This document shows positions 35,643-43,424 of a DNA stretch of 64,000 nt, in pieces. The notes beneath the pieces were generated by a model, which saw nothing but the letters and a program-made list of their open reading frames with translations, had not been told where the DNA came from and made no database searches. The stretch covers positions 39,531-103,530 of the forward strand of contig NZ_KK211281.1 of NCBI RefSeq assembly GCF_000621445.1. The letters are read 5' to 3'. Position 1 is the stretch's first letter; the number at the start of each line of letters is the position of its first letter. A program made the position numbers and the translations under genes. The DNA is from Alkalihalobacillus bogoriensis ATCC BAA-922. GTDB taxonomy: Bacteria > Bacillota > Bacilli > Bacillales > Bacillaceae_F.

Positions 35643-37104
35643 AATTTGTATTTATCTGTAATTGTTCATACCCTTCTTTTTCCACATGCCCTAATAAGTA
35701 TAGGAAAGCAAAGGCGGGAATACGGATAATTCTTGTACTTGTCTCGTGCTTTGTCATTCCATAATCATCATCATTACGAGTAACAACAATTGCCCCTTTG
35801 GTTTGATTGTCATTAGCCCACTCTACGATGGCTTCATTTTCAGAAATCGTAGAGTTTTGTCTGTATTTCACTTCAATAATCGTTCTACCGAATGGAAATG
35901 ATACGATAATGTCTATTTCCTTTTGGGTTTTTGCATCTCGAAAATAGCCAATTGTAGGGTGTTGGTCGTAAAAGAATGTATGGATATGTTTGTATACAGC
36001 AGTTTCAATAATGGTTCCCATTTCTAATGGATCGGTTAGAACTTCCTCTCCCAACATAAGAACAGCGTTTCGAATAGCAGAATCAGCTAAATAAATTTTT
36101 GGCTTTGATTTTAGTATCTTCTTCCCTTTAAGCTCAAAAGGTTTACTCATATAAATTAAGTTGGCGTGTTCAAGTAGCTCTAAGTAATTATTAATGGTTG
36201 GTCTGGAAACACCTATTTCTTTAGCAATGGTTTCGGTAACAACAATATTTCCACTTGTCATACATAAATACAAGAAAATTTTCTCGAATTCGGATACATT
36301 ACGTATATTAAATAAAGAGACAATATCACGTTTAATAACTTTATCGACTACATCTTCTCGAATAATTTTTTGAGCGAATGGGATATCATTTGTCTGTGCT
36401 ACTTCTGGAAATCCGCCAATTAAGAGATATTGGTGGAAGTGTTTCTGTAAAGGTTGCAGGGCAAGCATGATAGCTGTTAGATCCATATCAGATAATTGAC
36501 CTAATTGAGTTGGTTTAATATTTCTTGGTAGTTTAGGCTGAGTTGCACCAATCAATTCGATATATTCATAAAAGGAGAGTGTTGGTATTTTAATTTGTTT
36601 CCACCTTCCAACACCACTTTCACTCATTTTGGATACAAGTATCGGACTTGCTGAACCTGTCGCCATTATTTTATAAGAAGGGTGCTGGTCGTATAATGTC
36701 TTTAGCCATGTATCCCAATCTGTGGCGTACTGTATCTCATCAAAAAATAAAAATAAATCATCTGATCCTTGAGAAATATTGTTCTCAAACACTTCAAGAA
36801 TATCGCCAATCTCACATAATTTAAGCATAGGATGATCAAATGAAATATACAAAATTTGTTTAGGAGGAGAATGTTCAAGTATATCACCAATCATTTGATA
36901 CATAATCGTCGTTTTTCCTACACGTCTCGGTCCAGACAAAATGACTTCACGTCTGATTTCGGTATGATAAAAATATTTTTTTGCTTCATAAAACGCTAAA
37001 CGTTTGACAGGTTTAATAAAGTCACGAGGTATTTGTCCACTATTCCACCAAGGATTAAAGCCTAATAAAACCTTTAATATCTTTTCTTGAGATATAAAAG
37101 ACAT
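35641..37104 (-). CDS. AAA ATPase with DUF4143 domain
   Basis: A 487-residue predicted ATPase. Walker A (GPRRVGKTTIMYQM) is at about 60-73, Walker B is LFLFFDEIQYATDWDTW, a winged-helix region sits in the middle (VSRPTINNYLELLEHANLIY), and the C-terminal DUF4143 part contains IETAVYKHI and a nuclease-like FGRTIIEVKYRQ. The family is common and scattered in bacteria and archaea, often on mobile DNA; its role is not established. ATG 37104 follows GGGGTGATTTTT. It is the last gene of unit B before attachment site 3. Confidence 0.82.
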   Translation of the reverse strand: MSFISQEKILKVLLGFNPWWNSGQIPRDFIKPVKRLAFYEAKKYFYHTEIRREVILSGPRRVGKTTIMYQMIGDILEHSPPKQILYISFDHPMLKLCEIGDILEVFENNISQGSDDLFLFFDEIQYATDWDTWLKTLYDQHPSYKIMATGSASPILVSKMSESGVGRWKQIKIPTLSFYEYIELIGATQPKLPRNIKPTQLGQLSDMDLTAIMLALQPLQKHFHQYLLIGGFPEVAQTNDIPFAQKIIREDVVDKVIKRDIVSLFNIRNVSEFEKIFLYLCMTSGNIVVTETIAKEIGVSRPTINNYLELLEHANLIYMSKPFELKGKKILKSKPKIYLADSAIRNAVLMLGEEVLTDPLEMGTIIETAVYKHIHTFFYDQHPTIGYFRDAKTQKEIDIIVSFPFGRTIIEVKYRQNSTISENEAIVEWANDNQTKGAIVVTRNDDDYGMTKHETSTRIIRIPAFAFLYLLGHVEKEGYEQLQINTN

Positions 37105-37224
37105 AAAAATCACCCCTTTATCAAAATATAATTATATTTTATACTTATTCAGTAAAAGTTTAAAGTATACTTTACATTTTTACCGAAAAAACTAAAATAT
37201 AAACCGAAATGTAAAAAACACGCT

Positions 37225-37250
37225 GAACCGTACCATAAGTGATGGTAAAG
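37225..37250. repeat. Attachment site 3 (far end of the island)
   Basis: GAACCGTACCA (37225-37235) followed by TAAGTGATGGTAAAGC repeats the end of rlmH including sequence past the stop codon. It is the distal boundary of the composite island; sequence beyond it has no recombinase or replication genes. Confidence 0.82.
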
Positions 37251-37654
37251 CAAAAAGTTGAGATTATATTAAATAAATCGATTCTAAATAAAATTCTAAA
37301 AAAGTGAAAATAAGTTAGATAGGAAGCCTATTTGACCTGCAAGGTTTATTCATGAATCGCACATATATTGAATGAAGGAGAATCGTCATGGTATATAACA
37401 GATCTGGACAGAGTCATAAAACTTTGTCCTTCATAAAAAAAGCAACGACCGTTAAAAAGCAGAACGTGGATACACCATTATACCAAGCGTTTTCTACCGC
37501 GAGTAGGAAACGTTTTTTGTATATTTGTTAAGCTGCTAGCCGTCAAAAAAAGCAAGAGGATGGTTCCTTTTCACCTCTGTTCGTGCTATTTTAGAGGAGT
37601 CTGTATGGTTTGAAAATTATTTCTAATTATATAACAAATGAGAGGAACTTCTAT
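37251..37654. other. Intergenic region beyond attachment site 3
   Basis: It contains a 47-codon frame at 37388-37531 (MVYNRSGQSHKTLSFIKK) with an AAGGAG site, but its end is formed by a terminator, so it is probably a remnant. The downstream part leads into the alditol oxidase gene. Confidence 0.45.
37486..37519 (+). terminator. Terminator
   Basis: AGCGTTTTCTAC pairs with GTAGGAAACGTT (with wobble) around CGCGA, followed by TTTTT. It lies within the end of the small frame at 37388. Confidence 0.7.
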
Positions 37655-38920
37655 ATGCAAAAGAACTGGGCAGGTAATCTACAATACAGTACAAGTAACT
37701 GGCATGAACCTGAAACGATTGAAGATCTTCAACAATTAGTCTCAAAGGTAACAAAGCTCCGTGTCGTCGGAACGCGTCACTCGTTCAATAGTATCGCAGA
37801 TTCAGATGAGAATCTCGTATCCTTGCATAAGCTGAACAAAGTCTTAAACATTGATAAGAAGAAAAAAAATGTAACGGTAGAAGCTGGAATTAAGTATGGT
37901 AACCTTTGTTATGAGCTTCACCAACATGGCTATGCTTTGCAAAACCTTGCTTCCCTTCCCCATATTTCGGTTGCTGGCGCTTGCGCAACAGCTACACATG
38001 GTTCAGGTAATCATAATCAAAATTTAGCTGCAGCTGTTTCTGCAATGGAAGTGGTAACCGCTAGTGGAAGCGTTGTCAAGTTTTCGAGGGAAACTTCAGG
38101 AGAGGAGTTCTATGGCTCGGTTGTGGGATTAGGTGGAATCGGTGTTGTCACAAAACTAACACTAGATATCGTTCCAAGTTATCAAATGAGGCAGGATGTA
38201 TACGAAAATCTTCCATTGTCACAACTAGCTCACGATTTTGATACGATCTTTTCCAGTGCTTATAGTGTTAGTCTATTCATGGATTGGCAGGACGAAACGA
38301 TTAATCAAGTGTGGCTGAAAAGCAAGGTGACGGATGGTCAAGTTTTTTCGTTTGGAGAGGATTTTCATGGTGCAAAAGTGGCCACAGAAAATCTCCATCC
38401 CGTACCTGGCGTCGGAGCAGAGAATTGTACAGCTCAGTTAGGTGTGGAAGGAGATTGGCTGGATCGCGTGCCGCACTTCCGAATGAATTTCACCCCGAGT
38501 AAAGGTCAAGAGTTGCAAAGTGAATATATCTTTGCTCGTGAGCATGCCTATGAAGCTTTATGCGCACTTAGTGACATTCGTGAATACATCGCACCACATC
38601 TACTCATATCAGAAGTGCGGACCATTGCAAAAGATGAACTTTGGATGAGCCCATCATATAAGCAGGATTCGGTTGCAATTCACTTTACATGGCAAGATAA
38701 ATGGGCGGAGGTTCAGCAAGTGCTCCCACTCATCGAAGCTAAGCTCGAACCTTTTCAAGCGAAGCCACATTGGGGGAAATTGTTTACGACGTCACCTGAA
38801 AAAATACAGTCCCTATATGAAAAGATGTCTTCATTTCAGTCCCTTCTGAATAAGTATGACCCGAATGGGATGTTTCGTAATCGCTTTTTGAGTCGATATA
38901 TTTTTAATGAGGGTGAGTGA
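37655..38920 (+). CDS. FAD-linked alditol oxidase
   Basis: A 421-residue soluble flavoprotein of the vanillyl-alcohol-oxidase fold. NWAGNLQYS at the start, VVGTRHSFNSIAD, LASLPHISVAGACATATHGSG (the His is the likely covalent FAD site) and a C-terminal HWGKLFT closely follow Streptomyces alditol oxidase (AldO). Such enzymes oxidise xylitol or sorbitol at C1 with oxygen, making hydrogen peroxide. ATG 37655 follows AGAGGAAC; an upstream TTG-type frame start at 37610 is unlikely. No sugar transport genes are adjacent. Confidence 0.88.
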   Translation: MQKNWAGNLQYSTSNWHEPETIEDLQQLVSKVTKLRVVGTRHSFNSIADSDENLVSLHKLNKVLNIDKKKKNVTVEAGIKYGNLCYELHQHGYALQNLASLPHISVAGACATATHGSGNHNQNLAAAVSAMEVVTASGSVVKFSRETSGEEFYGSVVGLGGIGVVTKLTLDIVPSYQMRQDVYENLPLSQLAHDFDTIFSSAYSVSLFMDWQDETINQVWLKSKVTDGQVFSFGEDFHGAKVATENLHPVPGVGAENCTAQLGVEGDWLDRVPHFRMNFTPSKGQELQSEYIFAREHAYEALCALSDIREYIAPHLLISEVRTIAKDELWMSPSYKQDSVAIHFTWQDKWAEVQQVLPLIEAKLEPFQAKPHWGKLFTTSPEKIQSLYEKMSSFQSLLNKYDPNGMFRNRFLSRYIFNEGE

Positions 38921-39253
38921 ATTCGTTTGACGGGGGTTCACGTCATACGATCGAACTTAATGCAGCATATACCGTTTTAATAGCTGAGTTGCATTAGCCT
39001 TGCATCGAGCAGTGCTCGAACCGTTTGGTGCCACCAAATCTTTGTTCGTCATGATTCAGCGTTCCTAATATGATAGGCATTTGCTTCATTCCTTTCATTG
39101 AAGGGTTGATTACTTCTATGAATCCATTGTTATAAGAGTAGATGAAGGGTTGTAGCATAGCATTTATTGTTTCTCGTGTAGCTGTCCTTACTGAGGGCTG
39201 AAATACTAGTATGTGTTAAATGAATAAAAAAAGTAGTAAGGAGTTGATAGAAA
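38921..39253. other. Intergenic region
   Basis: I see no gene, hairpin with T-run, or repeat here. It presumably holds the promoter of the MBL-fold gene. Confidence 0.4.
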
Positions 39254-40060
39254 TTGGTTGTCAGCGAAATCAAACGACAACGAAGGCAGATCACAGATTC
39301 ATGGTATGAGATTGAGCAGTTAGACAGTATGACGTATGTGTTACACGAACCAAACTATTATCAGAAGAATAGTCAGTATTTGATCATCGGTTCAGAACGA
39401 GCGTTGTTGCTTGATTCAGGGTCTGGAAGGAGGCCAATTCTTTCTGTCGTTCAATCGATTACGAACAAACCAGTTGTATTATTTAACTCACACACTCATT
39501 TTGATCATATTGGAAACAATCAGGAATTTGCAGAGATTGCAATGGCGGATCTTCCTATTAATAGAAAACAGATGGTGGGAGATTATTTTGCACCGAAGTT
39601 CCGCTTAAGATTGACGCTACGTCAACGTACATTTCGTATCCATGAATGGATAAAACCTTATGATCCTATCGATCTTGGAAACAGAAAGTTAACCGTGTTA
39701 CCTTTAAAGGGGCACTCAGCCGATCACGTTGGATTGTTGGATGAGACAAATGGCTTCATATTTGCTGCAGATGCACTATATCATGGACCTCTGCTCGCCT
39801 GTTTTCCAACTGCTAATATGCACGAGTATCTTAGAAGTGCACAGCTTCTGCAGCACCTTTATGATAACCAACGCATTTATGGGAATCATTATACATATAA
39901 GACACCTATGGATGGACAGCATATTAAGCAATTGGTCGAGCTTTGCGAACAAACTCTTGACACACAGCAAAATGGGTGGAAAAAGGTCATTCCTGTTCAG
40001 AAGGTTGTCCGTGGAGAAGCAATTCTTTATGTATCTCGTTTTGCGTTAGCGACACCATAA
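39254..40060 (+). CDS. MBL-fold metal-dependent hydrolase
   Basis: A 268-residue metallo-beta-lactamase-fold protein with the metal motif NSHTHFDHIGN, a second ligand region LKGHSADHVG and FAADALYHG. The family covers lactonases, glyoxalase II-like and other hydrolases; the substrate cannot be called. The TTG start at 39254 follows AAGGAGTTGATAG. There is no signal peptide. Right after its stop, a helix-turn-helix-like remnant (AEKLGVSDQTVRRMLEK) begins the degraded area. Confidence 0.82.
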   Translation: MVVSEIKRQRRQITDSWYEIEQLDSMTYVLHEPNYYQKNSQYLIIGSERALLLDSGSGRRPILSVVQSITNKPVVLFNSHTHFDHIGNNQEFAEIAMADLPINRKQMVGDYFAPKFRLRLTLRQRTFRIHEWIKPYDPIDLGNRKLTVLPLKGHSADHVGLLDETNGFIFAADALYHGPLLACFPTANMHEYLRSAQLLQHLYDNQRIYGNHYTYKTPMDGQHIKQLVELCEQTLDTQQNGWKKVIPVQKVVRGEAILYVSRFALATP

Positions 40061-40123
40061 ACACTAGCCGAGAAGTTAGGTGTGAGTGACCAAACCGTTC
40101 GAAGGATGTTGGAAAAAGATCAT

Positions 40124-40529
40124 GGTGGAGTTGAGCGGTTGTAGCAATAGACAGCAGAAGAAATAAGTTTTTCCTAGAAATGAGTGAGCTATTACGATTT
40201 GACCGGGATGATTTCCGTGTTTGGCTCACTCCCATTCAAGAAGAATGTGATTACATTTTAACATCAAATCACAGGCGTTTCCCTTCTGAAATCGGTTCTA
40301 TTAAACGGATTCATCCGAGTGACTTTTATGAGCGACTAACGAATCCATAAAGTTTGTGTTGCGCATATGATAATGATACTATCATGCATAAGTTTTAAGT
40401 TTACATAGTACATATACTAATGAAAATGAAAATACTTAAAAGACGACAAAATTTTTGTTGTCTTTTTGTTTTGAAGATGAGACACGCTTTCTCAGTATGG
40501 ATTAATACCCTATAAAAATCGACTTATTC
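40124..40529. repeat. Direct duplication, copy 1 (about 0.4 kb)
   Basis: This segment and 41630-42034 are near-identical over about 400 bp. It holds the end of a small coding frame (FPSEIGSIKRIHPSDFYERL), then TGATAATGATACTATCA (a Fur-box-like palindrome at about 40368-40384), then a terminator hairpin AAAAGACGACAAAA / TTGTTGTCTTTT at 40437-40467. In this copy the coding part is broken by stops; copy 2 keeps it open. Confidence 0.85.
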
Positions 40530-40627
40530 TAGTATTTAAGTACCAACTTTAAATGAACTTTGATTTTTCAAAGGAAAACGATGTTTAAAATTAAGGTGCA
40601 AGTTTTAGTTGTGGGAGGTTTTATTTA

Positions 40628-40774
40628 GTGATGAAGTTTGTTGATGACTTAGTAGGAGCTATATATGATGTTTTTAAGTTTATCATGAGGTCAATTGGTT
40701 ATTTTCTTGTGGGGACGATTATTGGTGCAGTTCCAATTTATCTGATTGTTTGGATAATACGATTGTTTCAATAA
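40628..40774 (+). CDS. Small membrane protein
   Basis: A 48-residue protein starting with GTG at 40628 (or ATG 40631), 10 bp after GGGAGG. An amphipathic front (MKFVDDLVGAIYDVFKF) precedes one transmembrane helix (about 22-46) ending IIRLFQ. No family is recognised. Confidence 0.45.
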   Translation: MMKFVDDLVGAIYDVFKFIMRSIGYFLVGTIIGAVPIYLIVWIIRLFQ

Positions 40775-40923
40775 TTCAACTAACGGGAGGAAAAAAGAAT
40801 ACCAAATAAGGCGTTTGAAAAAGCTTTAAATACTAGTTTTTAACTAAAATGTAATGTCTTATATTATATTGTATTTGTTTTAGAATGAGTTTAGTAACAA
40901 AATAAATATTAAGAGTTGTTTTC

Positions 40924-41566
40924 ATGTTTCAAAGAGTAATTTTCAAGTATTCAATAGCTTTTGCAACATTATTACTTACATTTATGATCTTCGGAAGTAC
41001 TGTTATGGCTAACGAAGATATCTCTGATCAGGAAACACTTGAAGAACAAATTAAAGAATTGAATGAAAGATTAGAAGCTGGTGAAGAAATTTTTATAGTA
41101 GAAAGAGAATTGAGTTTTACAGATGAGCCCGCACAAGTTGAGATTAATAGTGGGAACACACAAGTAAGTGGAGAATTTGGGATAATGTCTACAACTAGAT
41201 CAGCAAATTTTAAAGCCACATTATGAAACCCTAAACCCTATGGGAATAGCTAATAGTTTCGCTCATAGATTAAATATTGATTGGACTTATAATAGCAGCA
41301 ATTCAAATATAATTAATGTTGTTCCAAGATCATTCTTAACTGGACCATTATATTATAGGACTCACGATACAGAATCTTCTGCATTGACAGATGCCGTTCA
41401 TCAAGTTGAATTGGTAGGTAGATTTCGTCCATATAATTTTGCAGTAATATCTTATCAGACTAAGTTTGTTATAAATGTTAATGGTACAGGGACACATCAA
41501 GTTGTATTTTCTAAATTACTTTTTAGGTCCTATATTCTCGTATTATGCAAATTTACCAGTAAATAG
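40924..41566 (+). pseudogene. Frame-shifted secreted protein gene
   Basis: The first frame (40924-41226) gives a signal peptide ending STVMA and an acidic mature segment. It stops at FKATL, while the next frame continues smoothly (HYETLNPMGIANSFAHRLNI onward) from about 41217, so one base was gained or lost. A second shift near 41515 moves the reading into FLGPIFSYYANLPVNSLIGR, which then joins copy 2 of the duplication. The parent was a secreted protein of unknown function. Confidence 0.6.
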
Positions 41567-41861
41567 TTTAATCGGGCGTTATAGTGTCGAAACCATTATC
41601 AAGGAACATAGACCAATAGGAGAAATCTTGGTGGAGTTGAGTGGTTGTAGCCATCAGACAGCAGAAGAAATAAGTTCATCCCTAGAAATGAGTGAGCCAT
41701 TATCTCGAATTGACCAGGATGATTTCTGTGTTTGGCTCACTCCCATTCAAGAAGAATATGATTACATTTTAACATCAAATCACAGGCGTTTCCCTTCTGA
41801 AATCGGTTCTATTAAACGGATTCATCCGAGTGATTTTTATGAGCGACTAACGAATCCATAA
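41475..41861 (+). CDS. Chimeric ORF ending in a PIN-like C-terminal stretch
   Basis: A 128-codon frame whose first third belongs to the preceding secreted protein remnant and whose last 80 codons lie in copy 2 of the duplication. The end (DYILTSNHRRFPSEIG, IHPSDFYERL) resembles the C-terminus of PIN-domain nucleases, weakly. No ribosome binding site is seen, so this is probably two fused gene remnants, not a real gene. Confidence 0.3.
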   Translation: MLMVQGHIKLYFLNYFLGPIFSYYANLPVNSLIGRYSVETIIKEHRPIGEILVELSGCSHQTAEEISSSLEMSEPLSRIDQDDFCVWLTPIQEEYDYILTSNHRRFPSEIGSIKRIHPSDFYERLTNP

Positions 41862-42034
41862 GGTTTGTGTTGCGCATATGATAATGATACTATACATGCA
41901 TAAGTTTTAAGTTTACATAGTACATATACTAATGAAAATACTTAAAAGACGACAAAATTTTTGTTGTCTTTTTGTTTTGAAGATGAGACACGCCAGTATG
42001 TATTAATATCCTATAAAAAATCGACTTATTTTAG
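41630..42034. repeat. Direct duplication, copy 2
   Basis: Partner of 40124-40529, with the same coding end, Fur-box-like palindrome and terminator hairpin (about 41944-41975). Differences are scattered substitutions and small indels, so the duplication is not brand new. Confidence 0.85.
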
Positions 42035-42235
42035 ACTATGTATATATAAAACCGTTTGAATATTTGTTAAGTTTTAGAGAACATCATAGGGGTGATCAGT
42101 AGGTTGAAGAAAATTTAGGAATTAGTTAAAAGGGGGGGAGTTTATAACTGTAATATATAGAACTTCCTTGTTTCTTTTCGCTCCCAATTACAAAATGTTG
42201 GGTAAATAGAAAAAGGGTGTTCAAAATCGCGGGGG

Positions 42236-42583
42236 GTGTTACATATAGAACTTTTCTTTAAAATCACGAAATTCCTAATCTTGTTAATGTTTATAATTTT
42301 GAATATAGTCTCAAATACTATTATACGTGAATTTGACCTGGTTGATAACCTTTATGTCTTCTTATTGTCTATATTCTTTATTTTTGCCCTTTTTGGGGAA
42401 GACATGAAGAATAAAAAACTCTATCATTCAATTATTGTATTCGGGATAACGATACTTATCTTTTATTTGATTGTTATTTTGAATGACAGAGAGTGGGGTT
42501 CAACAATATTTGGGATACTATTAATAAAAGTTATTTTACTTATTAATAGTATCCACACATTATTTCAAAGAAAAAAGAATTGA
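42236..42583 (+). CDS. Small polytopic membrane protein, unknown
   Basis: A 115-residue protein with about four hydrophobic helices (roughly 8-27, 38-55, 64-82, 88-108) and a basic tail (FQRKKN). It starts with GTG in a G-rich context without a clean ribosome binding site. No family is recognised. A terminator follows. Confidence 0.5.
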   Translation: MLHIELFFKITKFLILLMFIILNIVSNTIIREFDLVDNLYVFLLSIFFIFALFGEDMKNKKLYHSIIVFGITILIFYLIVILNDREWGSTIFGILLIKVILLINSIHTLFQRKKN

Positions 42584-42590
42584 ATGAATG

Positions 42591-42626
42591 TAAAAAAACG
42601 GGGGTACACACCCCTGTATTTTTACA
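42591..42626. terminator. Terminator
   Basis: ACGGGGG and CCCCTGT form a short GC-rich stem with A-rich sequence on the left and TATTTTT on the right, so it could work in both directions. Confidence 0.8.
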
Positions 42627-43019
42627 TACTATAAATGTGATTTTCAATATCAATCCGTATGTATCGGCGCAAGATCATGGCATGCTGACAGCCCATTACG
42701 GGGAACGGTTATACGCCCTTGCAAAAAAATAATTGCATTCCAGTATTCATTTGGAATTAATTGACTTGAAAATGTCAACTCTTATCTCTCCAATGATTGG
42801 TTAAAGATAAATTTATTATCCCCTAGAAAAAGTTTCCAATACTAGATACTCCAGTTTTTGAAATAAGTTCAACTAAAAAGCAAGAGAATAATTTTTGGAT
42901 TAACCTAATTTATCAATAAATTTGCTATGTCTCAAAAAAAAAAAACAGAGTTATAACAAGTTGTGCAAATTTTTCAAAAAAAGATTGAAATATTATAAAT
43001 TATAGTTTAACATCATTAC

Positions 43020-43033
43020 TGAAACCGCTTTCC
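43020..43033. promoter_or_regulatory. cre/LacI-type operator
   Basis: TGAAACCGCTTTCC fits the catabolite-responsive element (TGWNANCGNTNWCA) except for its last base and has the central CG typical of LacI/CcpA operators. It lies about 390 bp before the GH16 start. Either CcpA or the local LacI regulator at 48.4 kb could bind it. Confidence 0.45.
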
Positions 43034-43101
43034 TTTTTACCACTAGCAAACGATGTGATATTTGCAATACATAAGAATTAAAAATCATTTTTTTTACCCC
43101 A

Positions 43102-43121
43102 TTACTAACGCGTGTTAGTAA
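43102..43121. promoter_or_regulatory. Operator-like palindrome
   Basis: TTACTAAC-GCGT-GTTAGTAA has perfect 8-bp arms. Its shape suits a dimeric repressor. No second copy was found upstream of the lichenase or the LacI gene, so the binding protein is unknown. Confidence 0.5.
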
Positions 43122-43424
43122 CAATCATCGGCCATATGAAAGAACCAAACTTCTATAACGTAAATATACTCCCAAGCACTTCTAGAAAGTAAAGAAAGAC
43201 GAGCTCTCGGGGATGAAGAAATGCTGTTGTCATATGTCCTTAGTTTTCAATTACCTGCCTCTAAGAATTAGATTAATAGTCATTTCCTAACGACCTAACT
43301 ACATAGGTGATTTTATTATGAAGTTGTTCAAACCTGAAATTGACGCGCGAATAATCTAAAAAGGGGGGATGCCAAATTTATTCTGTAACATATGTAGATT
43401 AAATAAATTATTTAGGAGGTTATC

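Larger units (their letters stand above)
42627..43424. other. Long upstream region of the GH16 gene
   Basis: About 800 bp without a gene. It contains two operator-like palindromes (43020 and 43102). A short coding-like remnant (HGMLTAHYGERLYALAKK) near 42675-42730 suggests an older gene end. The rest is AT-rich. Confidence 0.5.

Noticed and set aside
37388-37531. 47-codon ORF with a ribosome binding site
   Set aside because: Its 3' third is formed by a terminator stem and it has no visible motif; treated as a remnant.
41475-41861. A free-standing PIN-domain toxin gene
   Set aside because: Only a C-terminal resemblance, no ribosome binding site, and the front belongs to another broken gene.
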